DNA of 64,000 nucleotides from Macrophomina tecta (GCA_024180945.1 JAKSGN010000006.1:4402001-4466000); one strand, 5' to 3'. Positions 12,532 to 25,002 are shown, counted from the stretch's first letter. Notes: a model not told the origin generated them from the letters alone. Numbers and translations are program-made.

Positions 12532-14664
12532 CCTCAGCGGGAGGCAGATAGGGGCGGGTGCAGGGGCAGGTGGTTTGAGATGCGGTGATGTCGCGCGGCC
12601 GGGTGCTGTGCTGTGCTGTTGGTGTGATAAGATGAGGTCACGACAATGGCGCGTCTACAGTGTTATTTATCCCGCCGCATTCAGGTTGAGTTTGTGGGAG
12701 GCAGTTGGCGAGGATGCATGCTGGGCTGGCGTGCTGATCAGGCCACTCGCTGGAGTGGCAGGCCCGCTGGCGGACGCTTTTCTAGCGCGCTGGGATCAGC
12801 CTAGGCTCTCGCGATCGCCCTCGGCGCCCGCCCGCCCGCGCGCCCCCGGCGGTGCTGCTGCAGGCGGCGGCGGGCGGTGCCGCGAGCGCGCACGTGCTGG
12901 TGGTGTGAGAATTGTTCGATTCTCATCAAGCCCGCCGGTCACCCTCAAAATTGCTGCCTCTGACACATCCGCAAGCCGCGAGAATCCCATGGCGCCATTT
13001 CGGCCTCCCGAGCCTGCTGCGATGCTCGGCCGCCCCTCGCTTTGCGTCCGTTTCGCGGCTGCGACCGGCCGCTTAGTCAGGGCCTGCTTCGGCACGCACC
13101 ACGTGTTGCCGCACACGCCGAACGACATCGGCAACCCGCAGTCTGCGTCCTGCTCGTCGCCCAAACAAGCTCCACTGTGCCCTGTGTGCGTCCTGCTCGC
13201 CGTCTGCCGCCTGTCCACGGCTGCCGGAACTTCGTATCCGTGAAGAGCTCGCCGTCCACCGGTTCGCCCACTGCTGACGGTGGAAATGAGGATCCTGCGA
13301 GCCTGTCTTGGATGCAGCGAATTCCGGCGGCTGCCACGGGCGGCAGTTCTCTGCCACGCCTACCCCAGACGCGCCCTCTCCGCATCCGCGGCGTAGCGAC
13401 GGCGCCAGACGGCTCAGTACCGATGCGGCGCGGCTTGCAGGTTCATATTGATGCCACGCGACACTTACAGGAGGCTGCCACATGGAACAGTGTCTTGCCT
13501 GCTTCGTCCGGCCGCCGGGCCTGCGGCTGGACAACGCCCTGCGCGCCGCCGCCCCTCAGCAACCGTGGATGGTCCAGAGACACTTCCCCCTCAATAATGC
13601 GCCGACCTGCACCCCTCGGAAGATCGGCGTGCAGGAGCATACGGCCCGGGAAAAGCAAAAAGGGAAGAGAGTGGAGATCATTGCTGATTGCGCTGACTGC
13701 CGCACACGCGATCTGTACAGCACACCCTTCCAGACCCCCGCAGAGTCTTCTGAGACGCTCTTTGCTGTGCCACAGTAATCTTTGGACTCTATTTTCGCTC
13801 AATAGCTATACAGCCCCGGTTTTCCGATCGATAATGGCCTGTTTTCCTCGTGTTTCCGTGTTTGACGAGAAACCCACAGGTCCAGAGCCGTCAGGAAAAC
13901 AATCGGATATTTTCACCTCTTTCGCCCTCTCCATCTCCAGGCCAATGTGCTGCTTGAGACAGGCTCGCGAGGCCCCCCAGCGGTGATGTACGACAAGCGC
14001 TCAGAGGTCCGCGATGACGACTGTTTGCCCTGCGAATCCCAGCCTCCCACTTTGCCGCGACTCAGCCTCTCAATCGGCGATTTCCCTCGGCCTCATCTCC
14101 TGGAAGCAAAACAACACGAAACGTCATCATTTACGGGCCGCTGTCGGACGCGAAGGATCCAAGGAGGTAGGTGATGATGGTTCGATCATTCGCTCATCGT
14201 GCGCCTGTCCGAAGGAATTTTCCGCAACTCCATCCTCGCGCCTGGATTGTATACTCGTAGCCACATGTTGGAGCGGTATACGGCCATCCAACTTGTTACG
14301 GCCGCTCGCACGCGCTCGCCAGCCTCCAATCCCCCGAGTTCGACCATCGGAGGGGAGCTCATCCTTCCGCTCAGGCTTCGACAGCGTCCGCGAACACGTC
14401 GAGTCTTGCACGAATTCTCTGAACGAAGTGCGCTAGCCTTCCGCAATATCCGAGCCATCCAATCGCCCTCCGTACACTGCGTGACTGCCCAAATTCACCT
14501 GGGGCTTCCCCGGGATCTACGCTTTCCGAGAACACTGCAGCGTCCTACCCCATGCACATGCGCAGGACAGCTTACCATGACACAATTGGCCGTCCCCCCT
14601 GGGCGCATGCCGCTATAGTCAATGCAACACAAGCACTTTCTCGAAAATCAAGCTTAACGACGAG
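12532..14664. other. GC-rich intergenic region
   Basis: This is the upstream region of the bHLH gene. It is strongly GC-rich at about 12790-12900. Long frames exist on both strands because stop codons are rare at this composition, but none shows a domain, a hydrophobic pattern or convincing splice sites. I see no supportable gene. Confidence 0.5.
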
Positions 14665-14669
14665 ACTAG

Positions 14670-16154
14670 CATGTGAAAAGCGACACTTCCGAATTTATAT
14701 ACAAACTCCGATCATTTTTACAGTAATACCCGGTCACTATTTCATCACATCTATTAGTACAGCATCCCATCCGTACCCTTCCCACCCTTGGAGATCTTGC
14801 ACCCGCTGCTGCCACCGAGATCCTCCCTACCTGCTCATCTGGTTGCACATCCCGCAATGTTATTCTCATTTGCTTCAACAATCTTCCCCTCTCACCATCC
14901 CCCAGCGTCGTCCCACTCCCAGGCCCCTCGCTCGCATGTGGGCTCAGCCGTACAACAGTCGACACATTTATTTACAACTCTGGCGCCGTTAGTCATGGCG
15001 CTAAGCACAATCACCGCTGCCGCGAACAATACTGCCAGCCACTCCAGGTCGGACCGCCATATCTCATACCTTGCCTGCACTGCCCCATCACTCTTCGTCA
15101 CCTCCGCCGTCCTCTTCCAAATCTGGTCCGCATAATCTCCCAGATCCGCAACAGGGCCCACGGGGAGCAAATAATCCATGACCAGCGACGCCCACAGACT
15201 GTTCATCAACTACGCCAGCCTCAGCGCGAACCCATTGAGCGCAAAGTCCGTCCTGATTGGCGCGGTCCCATTATCCGCGCTCCATAGATGCTCGGGATCC
15301 TGCAGGTAGTACTGCAGGCTACTCAGCGGATTGGGCGAGTCGGCCACCGTGGCGGTCTTAAGGGGCATTGTCTCGAGGGAGGGGATCTTGACCTTTCCTC
15401 GGAAGCCGACGGTCGAGTTCTTGGCCGATGCAGGACTCATGATGGCGGCTGCGAAGAAAGTCGTGTTCGACGACAGCGCGTAGCTGTCGGCTGCGTAGCC
15501 CCGGCCGAAGGTGGACGGGTAGTTCATCGTGGGGTAGTTGATAGTGACGGTCGCGTTGTCGACGAAGTGCTGCGTGTTGAGTATGCGAAGCGTCGCTTGC
15601 CTGCCGAATGTTGAGATGACCTAGAGGAGTATTGGACTGATTCCATCTGGTCCGTAGGCGCGCAGTTGGATTTACGTTATGATCGGGCTAAGGACGGACG
15701 TGCTGCCCCGGAGGTGGTCCAGGACGCCGACTTTTTACCCTTTTTCAAGGCGCCAGAGGGAGATGGTGCGGAGGTTTTTGGCGAAGATGACGGCGAATGC
15801 GATGGGGAAGATCGAGGGTCCCTGTGAATTGGCGCCAGTGCGTGGTCTGAAAGAGAGGCGGCATATCCGTATGAGGTTTGCGACTTCTCGGAGGAAACCG
15901 GAAGGTATGGCGTCGAGCCCCGCTAAATCATAGTGTCGCAATAGGCCTGCGAGTACAACGAAGATGGAGAAGATGGTCAGGAAGTTTCTAAAGTTTTCCC
16001 AGAAGAAGTTGCTGTACAATGGTTTCGATAGCCTGCGCTCATCTGGCCAACCTCGCACAGGCGTGGTTTTCTTCTGAGGGGTTTCGAGACTTACCATTGA
16101 TAGTGGGGGTATATGCACCGGCATTTTGTCTCGCTCTAGGGGCAGGTCTTGCAC
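14670..16154 (-). pseudogene. multi-pass membrane protein pseudogene with four in-frame stops
   Basis: A single minus-strand frame reads continuously like a large fungal membrane protein of a type I have seen in Pezizomycotina but cannot name. It contains hydrophobic helices (FLTIFSIFVVLAGLL and LAVLFAAAVIVLSAM), a KNLRTISLWRLEKG block and extracellular-type blocks such as ATVTINYPT and YALSSNTTFFAAAI. Stops interrupt this frame at 15735-15737 (TAA), 15672-15674 (TAA), 15621-15623 (TAG) and 15210-15212 (TAG). Similarity-like sequence resumes after each. The last three can be read as single C-to-T or G-to-A changes (from CAA, TGG or CAG, and CAG). Beyond about 14985 the protein continues in another frame (STVVRLSPHASEGPG), implying an indel. 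The upstream end is not defined. Family assignment is from memory, but the decay pattern is visible directly. Confidence 0.75.
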
Positions 16155-16849
16155 AGGCGTTGTTAGACTATTTCAGCCGGGGCGATCACTCGATAAAATA
16201 AATAAGAGGTTCTCGTTTGGGATGAGGAAGCCTTACATAAATATATGTATGATCACTCAGTAGCAGTGTTTATATAAGCTACACTACTTAGCTAAATATC
16301 CTAACCTTGGTGACCAACTCAAAACTATTAAATTCGACCCAATGGATGGTACTAGCGCCTTGCACACCAGTGCGGCCGATCTCCACGTGGCAGACCTGTG
16401 AGGACTAGAAGGCAACAGGGAGCTCAGTAATGGCATAAGAGTCAGTTTCTATTGATTGACACACGAATTCTTAGGGGATTCGAGGGATGACCTAAGGCCG
16501 GCTATCTGAAGAGTGGCTCCAGGCGAGGCCATGTGGTAATCACCTGGCCCGCATTAGGGACGACTGACCCTTCTTACCTGACCTTCTTACTCATGCATTT
16601 ACCTCTTCTCCTCTGGTAAACCTTTCAAACTTTTTTTTCCTTTTTGACCCTACTACGTGACTCCGAATTTCAGTAGAATAGGCCCATCGTTACAGTTATA
16701 ATATGAATACGGACCGCTCGAATCTCGGATGTTCTACCCGGTAAACGATATTCCGATGCGTCGTTAAATCGCCTCAGTCCGTCTGGGGTAAATACTCACA
16801 AGCCATAGTAGAACTTAGAAAAATCGATAAGTTATAGATGTGGTAACAG
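16155..16849. other. intergenic, moderately AT-rich
   Basis: No gene is seen. The composition is richer in A and T than the neighbouring genes, with many TA-containing words around 16200-16330, consistent with old repeat debris between the pseudogene and the HET gene. Confidence 0.45.
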
Positions 16850-18899
16850 CTATACAATCACGACAACAACTGGCTTAGTTGGTCCAGATGTCATTGGATC
16901 CTTAGTCTGATAGATCCCAATTCGTCTAAACTCAGTACAAGTTCCATCAGTCGCTTCCACTAAAAGACCAATACAACCAGGGTTGTTGTGAAGCTGGACG
17001 CAAAATATACTGCTGGCGACGTTACCAACCTCCGAGGTCAAGCGGAGCTTTGTCAAGTAAGAGCTCCCTCCATCAAAATCCGCATAAACGGTGTTTTCCA
17101 AATCGTCCACTATCGCTATATTCGTAAATTCTCTGGGATCGCCGGTAATAGGCTTTGCCTTGCTTACGAACCCACTCAGCTTAATTCTGCCTTCTATTTT
17201 GAATGTAGGGCCAATAGAATGGCTTTTTGCAGTGGCATCCACGATGGACGCGCACTCGAAATGGCAGACGTGCTCTGTCCGCCAACAGCCAGCGAAGGAC
17301 CATGAAACAGGAGAGCAGGTAGATGTCCACGACCAGGAAGGCGCCATGCTGATCGAATCGTTACTGCATCCGAACCTTAAGTCCCAAAGTAGGTCCCAGG
17401 AAAGATTGCTTCTCCAGAGCCCGGCAAGGTCCGTGTCTTGGACTCCACGCAAACGTAGAAAGTGAGCGCGCAGACCAGCAAGCGCCACCAGCCTGTCCTC
17501 TGACTTGGTGAGCTGCTTGTTGGAATATTCGCCAAGAAGAAAGTGCCACTCATCGAATGTAGGTGACTCAGGCAGCTTCTGGGAGAGCTCCTCATAAGAA
17601 TGCCACAAACAGGCATTGTCATATTGCCTCACTTGCGTGCATTCCCAGAACATTCCCTCTGAACCGAATGTGAAGTAACGGGTCGACAATAGCCGCTCCT
17701 GGAATGTCCATCCGCGCGTATGCAGTGTTGGGAAGGGAACTCCAGCTTGGACACCATCTGGGCCGATGAACATCGGGTTGTTTGTTTTTAAAGAAGACCA
17801 TGTTGATGGGAGGAGAGCTAAAGACTCGTTAATAGAGCCGTCGGCGTACTCAAACCCTTGATAAGCGTCCTCCGCAGTGTCCGAACCAATAGTGAGAGTA
17901 GCGTTCTTATACACGTTGGCCATTTGCTGAGATTGTTCCGTCCAGTCTCTACGAGCCTGGGCGCTAGTTCCTTGGAAAATGCATAACGAATCGACCCAGA
18001 GATAACGGATTCCGAGGAGACGAGTAATGCGAATAGCATCACGGATGGTTTGCGGAATTTTTGCCACGTCGATCCCGCGAACCATGCTGGCCTGACTTTC
18101 AGGTGTAAGTGTGGTAAAAGCTCGAGTCCCCCAGCAGTAAGTCAAGGCAACATATCGCCCGTACGGGCCTTTGTAGCTTTCCTCCTCGTTCGTTAAAGAA
18201 GGATTCAACCAGAGGCGTACTAAATCATCCGCGTCACCCAGACATCCAACGTCGACAAATCTTTTAGGAAGCGGAGATGGGATTGTTTTAGAACACTTTG
18301 GGTGGGTGGCGAAACATTCTGATAGCCAGTAGATGGTGACCCTTTACTACGTCAGAAATTTATGCCTTTCCCTAGTATGTGCATGTCTCACCGGATGGAT
18401 TGTATAAAGTCAAAACAGGTGGAAAGCACCCGTCAGATTCTAGGAATGGTGGTTTGGGTATAAGGGCTATATCTGAATCTGCGAATGCGAAAAGTGAGAC
18501 AAATTGACCATTCGCATTTAGGATCTTTGAAAAAGCCCTCTCCGCCTGCTGATCATTCATTTTGATGTTAAGATTAACATCTTGAACCATTCGGATGTAC
18601 GCATGTTTAAGAGTGTTCGAAATAAGAGTGCAAAGACGACAGGCATTTGGAAGGCTAGCTGATCGTTCCAGAGTCTTGCCGGCATAAGTGTATCCATCTG
18701 GGCTTTCTAAGGCGCTCAACGTGATGCCTTTGCAGACTTCACATAAGGACGCTGCACCTCTAGACGAAAGCTGTTGAGTTTGTGAAAACTGGAGAAGCCC
18801 GCTGCATGGCCAAGGTAGGCCCGATTTCGTTGACTTTTCCAGATTTTTGAACACGAATTTCCGTTTTTCTGGTGCTACAGGTTGAACCGGTGCGAGCAT
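16850..18899 (-). CDS. HET-domain (heterokaryon incompatibility) protein
   Basis: Two exons (18899-18392 and 18318-16850) join in frame with a 73-bp intron (GTGAGA donor, CTGAC branch site, ATCAG acceptor) to give about 658 residues. The HET domain spans the second exon start: YVALTYCWG, RYLWVDSLCIFQ, a DWTEQSQQMANVYKNA block and RGWTFQERLLSTRYFTF, in the order seen throughout this family. An N-terminal region with CxxC-type cysteine pairs (residues about 58-90) precedes it, as in many HET proteins. Known members trigger cell death after fusion of genetically different hyphae. Whether this one does so is inference. No C-terminal effector or repeat domain was recognised. The frame is intact although the flanks are repeat-scarred. 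Confidence 0.9.
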
Positions 18900-20787
18900 G
18901 TCTGGAAGTAAGATTGCGTGGGAGCTGGGCCATAGAGTATCTAATAATAGCGAAACGAAATAGTCTCAAAGTCAGTCTGGTCGATAGCTGTGTGATGGAG
19001 ATCTCCGATGAATTTACCTAATGCATCTTAAACGATATATCATGCCAAAGGAGCCAGGGAAGTTGTAATGAACCGCAGGGCACAAGGGCTTTATAGCCCC
19101 ACGGCTCGAAGCACAGGGGAGTCCGGCACGTATGGGTCCAGCCAAGACAACAAACAGAGCCCACACGAGAATCGCGCGCACAGAGAAAACCGAGAGTCGC
19201 GGGCAGGAGCACGCGTCAGAATCGCCTGGGGGCAAAGAAGCCCGCAACAACGATAGGCGAAAAAAAAAAAAAAAAAAAACCAGATTCTGGAAATGGGCGC
19301 AGTTGTCGGACAGTGAGTAAGTGCGGATGATCGTCTGCTCGCTGAGGACAAAGTCGGGACCGGTGAGACCGGCTTGCGACGCCAAGCGACGGGGTCACGC
19401 GCGATCCACAGTGAGGCCTTCTGAGCTGGGCTCGGAAGGACACAGTCAGACTGTAATTAACTTCCCGATTGTATGTGAATCACGCCCGTTAGATAGCATC
19501 TTGACCTTTGTGGTCAGCTCAAAGTATCAATTGCAACCAATTGATGATAACTGGTCCATTGAGCACCGCAAAGTCACGTGATGCTTTCTTGTCCAGTCAT
19601 TGCCATCACTCCCTTGTCTCTTCAAGGTAAACCTGACCTGCTGAATGACCCCGAAGCTCAATGCAGGGAGCCTACCGCTACGTCTGGTAACACTAAGGCG
19701 AAACTCTGTATCTAGCGGCTGTGATATTATCACACGTCCTACATTTTGCTGAACTGTTGAACGATGAGGGTCCACACAGCGGAATGGGTAGAGATAGTTT
19801 ACGGTGAGTCGCTCGGTTTGTTCTATCTACTAGCTACCCGCTAAGATGTACTGTGTATGTGTGGCTCACGTGCTACGCTAATCCCGATTGGCTAACCGAT
19901 GCCCTTCGAATCCCCCGAGACTCATGCCTGCGCAGGCATGAGTTCCTCGTGCCGGTGATCCCGGCCATCGGCTGGAGCTCTGTTCCCAACGTAAAGCACA
20001 ATAAGTTTATTGAGTGAGCTTGCTAACACGAAAATAATGTCTGCTATTGGTGGACTAAGGTCTTTGTTTTCGGATTAGTACTCAAGTGGGTGAGCATTGG
20101 GGAAGCCCAGTTGCTGTATGTTTTAATTTTGTTTTGCCCTGCTGGGCTGGGGCATCACCCGGGCTGCTTTAGTGCAGGTACAGAGGCAGGGTTAGTCGTA
20201 CTTGCGCCGAAGCAGCGGTGCCAGACGGGGCGTGTCGGTTTTTGCCCGAGCCGAATGCTAACGCACTGACACAGTTCTACAGAGTCGTTGGGGTGCAAGA
20301 GGAAAGCATGCGTTAAGCACCGGTTCACTTGCCCGTAGTAATCTTTTTCATTCCCTTTACTATTTGCTGCTCCTTGGCAGCGACTCGTGTGTTGCGGAGG
20401 CCTTCCAGTAGACGAACAGATGCAGCGAGTCTCTTTTCCCGATCAGGCTACATTGGAGGAAGATGCCTTGAGACAGCGAGACGACGTACTGGATCGTTGC
20501 TGTCGCGCCCTAGCCTCAGCCTTGACCTGCTTACTCATTTAAGCTTAGCGGGGCGAACTCAATACGAAAACGAGAACGTGAACGAGAACGAGAACGACGG
20601 CGACAACGAGAACGATCGCACCAGCAGCTCCTCCCATTGCTTTCCAGCTTACCATTCCCCCCGTGGGGCCGGCCATCAATTTGACAATCATCTCCGTTTC
20701 CCTCCCTGCCATTGCATGCTCGATTAGGCTCGAAGCAGTCGCCACACTCTCGCTTGCCACTAACCTTCCTTGCAGTAGTATCCCACC
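18900..20787. other. intergenic, no supported gene
   Basis: It contains a run of 20 A at about 19260-19279, which explains the Phe- and Lys-rich frames there, and a 24-bp perfect palindrome at 19920. Nothing else was recognised. The last few hundred bases are the promoter side of the Zn2Cys6 gene. Confidence 0.5.
19920..19943. repeat. 24-bp perfect palindrome
   Basis: Two 12-bp arms, ACTCATGCCTGC and its exact reverse complement, abut with no spacer. The flanks do not continue the symmetry as a tRNA or terminator would. It could be a dimeric protein-binding site or a transposon footprint. Confidence 0.8.
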
Positions 20788-22033
20788 ATGACACATTTCA
20801 GGAGATCCCACAGAAAATCGCGAAATGGATGCCTCCAATGCAAGAAGCGCCGCGTTAAAGTTAGTCTCTCTACCCCAACCCTTTGCCGCCGGAGCACATC
20901 ACTTTCACATATCCACCATTGCGACGGTACCTGCTGAAAAATCCCAGTGCGATGAATCAGGCCCTCCGTGCTACAGCTGTACCTTGCGTGGACTGGACTG
21001 CAGCTATCCCAACGGAAGTCGAGCTCGGCCATGTTCGTCTCCTGCAGCACGAGCGCCGAGCGAGGATCAGGATGTGGAGGGCTGTTTTAACCACCAACTT
21101 TCCTAGCCAGCTCAGCAGGGCGCCCGAGACCTTTCTCCCACACCTCGAGATGCCCATTTCCCTTCCCGGCTCGAAGAGCTACATTTGATGCACCACTTCT
21201 TCACATCGACGTACAAGACACTGTGCCGGGATCACGCAGACCTCGAAATTTGGAGGTACGCCATGCCCACCGTTGCCAGCAGATTCGACTTTCTCATGGA
21301 CGGCATACTGGCCCTTGCATCTCTTCACATCGCGCTTGAGGACCCGGAGAAGAGGAAACCATTTACCGCACATGCGCTCTCCTACCATAACAGAGGGCTC
21401 AAAGCCTTCTCGGATGCACTCCCCAGCATCGACCCAGACAATTGCGACGCTCTCTTTGCCTTCGGAATCATCACCACCTTGCTGACTCTTGCCCTGTGCG
21501 ATTCGCGCATATCGGCCGTTTCCCGGACTCCCTTCGACAACATAGTCTTCATTTCCAAGCTCTTGAAGGGAATCGGCACGATAGTGAGCGAGCACAGGCA
21601 ATGGCTGCATAGCGGCAAATTCCAGGGCCTGCTCGCCAAGGTTGATACGCCATCTTCAGTTGCGCCGGATGAGACGTGCGGAGAAGCTATTGCTTCGGCT
21701 CGACAGCATATATTCCATTATATCGCCGGCATGGACGAGAGTGAGCGGAGTGTGTACACGGCCGCGGTAGGAATGCTTGATGCATACTCGGGAACGGAAT
21801 CGGCCGGTTTGGACATCGGCGCCTTGGTCGCTTTCCCTCTGCTCATGGACGAGAGAATTGTCGCGCATCTGTGCGAAAATCGTTACCCCGCCTTGCATGT
21901 TTTGCTTTACTACGGTCTGCTGATGAGCCAGCTGGAGGATCGATGGTGGGCGCGCATGTTTGGGAGACAGCTTATCAGCGATTTAAAAGTTTTCATCGAT
22001 ACGTTCCATAGCGGTTACGATCCCGCGCTGTAA
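20788..22033 (+). CDS. Zn2Cys6 fungal-type transcription factor
   Basis: Exons 20788-20859, 20948-21032 and 21111-22033 join in frame to about 359 residues. The first intron splits the zinc cluster just before its third Cys, a common position in this family. The cluster reads CLQC-KKRRVK-C, then C-YSC-TLRGLD-C after the junction, supplying all six cysteines. The rest resembles the C-terminal fungal-specific regulatory region: LEELHLMHHFFTSTYKTL, a LASLHIAL helix, and a C-terminal block ending near YDPAL. The second intron (GTTCGT donor, CCAG acceptor) is inferred from frame and an in-frame TAG at 21104; other acceptors are possible. The domain layout resembles short sterol-uptake-regulator-like proteins, but its targets are unknown. 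Confidence 0.83.
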
Positions 22034-22732
22034 GGGAGAGATGCGCAAGGCTGAGTGTAGGTCTCGTTGCTCGCGCCATTGACTCAGTTGCCTTCTGTTG
22101 CTAATTATAGAATTATTGAAAGACAAGTTCATCCCTTGGCGGCTTCTGTGCCTGCCTCTAACCTCTTTTAGCCTTTATCAGATGCATCCGAACTCGGGCT
22201 CACCCGCGTCTGTCATTCTGTTGGAATCTGCGGTGACAGCGCATGAATTTGGAGAGGTAGGCACGGGAATCGCCTGTTATCCTCATGCTACATAGCTAGC
22301 TACATTTGGTAATCCTTGCAAGTACATGAAATCCAAACATTCCAATGCATGCGGTCTCATGATGTCGCTCTGACAGGACGCATTCTTGTCGGAGACGAGG
22401 GCGCCCTATAATATAATAATATTTCCTCAAAATATAATAATCCAAGCTCATCTGTTATCTTGCGTCTACGCTCACCTACCGAATAAGGTATTACATGTTC
22501 GTTTCTTGGCAGTATATACGGGATGATCGCTGGAGAAAGATTTGATGTATGAAAGTAAGCATTCATCCCCCGCTTGAAGACATCTCCGCACAGGTTTCAC
22601 GATGAAAATTTGTCTCCATCTACCTCAGACTCTCCCCTTGCAAATGACGTGAGCCTTGATGCTCGTCGCTTGCTCTCATAGCTCTCCGACGAGAGATCCT
22701 GAATAACAGACTGGTCCACTCATACCATGGAC
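22034..22732. other. intergenic
   Basis: This is the shared 3' flank of two convergent genes, the Zn2Cys6 factor and the RTA1-like gene. No frame or repeat is worth naming, apart from a short AT-rich patch at about 22405-22445. Confidence 0.5.
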
Positions 22733-23837
22733 TCACGCGCCCTCACATGCGTCTCTCGCATCTCCGGAAAAGTAAACCGGGTACACGACGAGGAAATTCT
22801 TAACCGCTTTGCTACCTCGTCCCTTCAGCAGGGCATTGATCTCGCTTGGGTGCTTCCAGGCAAAAGCCACCATGGTAGCCAACATCAGAAGCGAGTCAAA
22901 GATGTAAAGAAAAACCTCATGCGACACCAGGTAACCGTCATTACCCTGTGCATATTCGACCAGGCGGAAAACGGACCGAACGAGGATCAGGATGCTGCCG
23001 GCGTAGAGTGTGTTCACGTGAGCCTCCCACGGTATGCTGTCCCCAGTGACTTTCGAGGTGGGCAGCAGTCGCATTCGGTAGTGGAAGGTCGTGCTGACCG
23101 CGACAAAGACGGAGAAGAAGACGATTTGGACCACCAATCCGCCGATGACGATGTTCTCGCCCGTTTTGAGCGAGTCCGCCGAGCCGCTGGACATGACGCC
23201 GCCACCTGTACGAATAACATTAGAGCCCCTCGGAGACGTTGGAAAACTGCCAAGCAGTCACTTACCTCCGCCTTGCATGAGGAAGGAGATGACATCTCCG
23301 CAGACAAAGATTTTCGTAAGCCATCTCCGCCGGATCAAGGAATATGTTTCGCCATCCGTCAGCAGGATTATTCGGCCGAGCACCATGTATATGCTGGCCG
23401 CGAAGAGAGCAGGTGCTATAAGAAGTAAAAGTGTTTGCAGAATGTAGGGGCCGAGGGCCCAATTGGGCGTTTCGTTGCCTCCTATAATTCTCTGTGAAAA
23501 AGGGTCAGATCCTGGGAAAAACTCTCCGTGGTTCAGCGAGGTTTAGTCTGACGCCAATATAGCCTATCCATTCAACTTTAAGAAGCACGTGTATTAGCCC
23601 CAAACACCGAGTAAGTCCAGAGGAAGCCGTTGAGGGTCTCTGCGAAGGGGCTATGTGGTAGTACTAACAGAATCCTCCAATAACGAAAGGAATGACGTAC
23701 CACGTCTTGGTTCGGAACATTTGATAGGTATGTAACGCTGTCACTACCAGGAATAAAAGGAGGAAAATGACTGCCGCCGCGATGGAAGGGTCGTAGCGGT
23801 AAAACTCGAAGTCATCTTGCCCGGATGAATCAGCCAT
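22733..23837 (-). CDS. RTA1-like seven-helix membrane protein
   Basis: Four exons (23837-23669, 23575-23553, 23491-23266, 23205-22733) join in frame to 296 residues. The second exon is only 23 bp and encodes the tail of the conserved EWIGYIG motif; the frame closes only if it is included. RTA1-family landmarks follow: a YILQTLLLLIAPALFAASIYMVLGR helix pair, KIFVCGDVISFLMQGGG, RSVFRLVEY, and YIFDSLLMLATMVAF near the C-terminus. About seven hydrophobic helices are visible. Family members sit in the plasma or internal membranes and are linked to lipid movement and resistance to toxic compounds. The substrate here is unknown. All donors and acceptors are canonical and no lesion was seen. Confidence 0.92.
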
Positions 23838-24584
23838 GATGGAAGGAAATCAGAGTTGAAAATCAAGGAGATCAGAAAAGAGTTTGCAGCCACACAGAGT
23901 ACCGCACCGGCGGTTATACTTTTAAAAGATATAGATGTGGCTATGTTATCCACTGTTGTGCCCGTTTTCGCTATCGTATACGTTCACGTATACGTTGTCG
24001 TAACTTCAAAATCGGGCGCCACGACGGGTTCTCGTATTCTTGGCCCCTCCCCGTCTCTTTTGGCCGGAAGTTCCTGAAATCTTCAAGGTCTAGTGGGAAA
24101 AGCACATCATTATACCGAGTCCTTTTCTTCACCTATCTATCCTGACAAGAGGCTCCCATGCAGTACATAGCTAGCTTTAGCTCCAGATTTGGACTCTTCG
24201 TAAGCAGGTATTACAATCTACTTTTATAGAAATAATAATGAAAATAAAAATATTTTAATTCCAGCACATGGCATGAGGGTTCTAAGAGAGAGGAGTGGGG
24301 GGCAGCCCTCTTCAGCGACCTTCAACGCCAAACTACTTGTTGACTAGTCTTTACACGTGATTCACCGTGGTCGTAGCAGCAGCTCAGCCGTAGCAGCTAG
24401 TCTGTAGCCTCTATTGTGATTATGCGCATTAGGGCATTGCATGCACGTCAGCGTGCAGAAAACGGCTCCGCCACTCGTCCACGAATTGGTTCAGCACCGC
24501 GATTTAGGCAGCGGTCCGCCTGTTCAGCCAGGCATGCAGTTAGGGCGGGCACGCACAGGAAGAAACATAGGCTAAGGGGAAGAA
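23838..24584. other. intergenic, promoter side of the RTA1-like gene
   Basis: No gene is seen. A short symmetric CGTATACGTTCACGTATACG motif occurs at about 23974-23993. The sequence becomes AT-rich toward the TIR element that follows. Confidence 0.45.
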
Positions 24585-24995
24585 ACAACATGCACACTCT
24601 TTGGAGGTAGGAAGAAAGGTGTGTATTTCGCCGTCTTATCTAATAACCACCTCGACTATTCCTTATAATATCCTAACATTCTATTTAAATATATATATAA
24701 AATAAATATTGTAGACCTAAATAAGACTCCAGAGAGTTTTGGAGAAGTAATTAACTAGAAATAAATCCCCTATAGTTCTATCTAAAATACTAATTCTAAT
24801 CTATTTAACTTCTAACTACTAATTCTTTTAATCGTAGAGACAGGTCTAAACTTACTATTTCAAACAATAGTTTATTATTATTTATAATTATAATCCATTT
24901 TTTAAGGAAAACGAAATATCTTAGTAAAATTGGTACATGTTTTGTTACGTAAGTGTGTAAGGTGTTATATTACACGCTAAGAGTGTGCACGTTGT
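24585..24995. mobile_element. AT-rich element with 17-bp terminal inverted repeats
   Basis: The left end ACAACATGCACACTCTT (24585-24601) is matched by the reverse complement of the right end (24979-24995) with one mismatch. The 411-bp interior has no coding capacity and is very AT-rich, as RIP leaves repeats. The right half is recognisably similar to an inverted second copy at 41256-41625, so this is a dispersed family. In size and structure it resembles a MITE or a deletion derivative of a DNA transposon. I could not define a target duplication, and similarity with the second copy continues a few bases beyond the right inverted repeat, so the outer limits may be slightly wider. Confidence 0.65.
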
Positions 24996-25002
24996 ATTAT
25001 CT

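Noticed and set aside
13042..13986. 314-codon plus-strand frame
   Set aside because: It begins at a non-ATG codon in GC-rich DNA where stops are rare. It overlaps other long frames, lacks any motif and has a composition unlike the real genes here.
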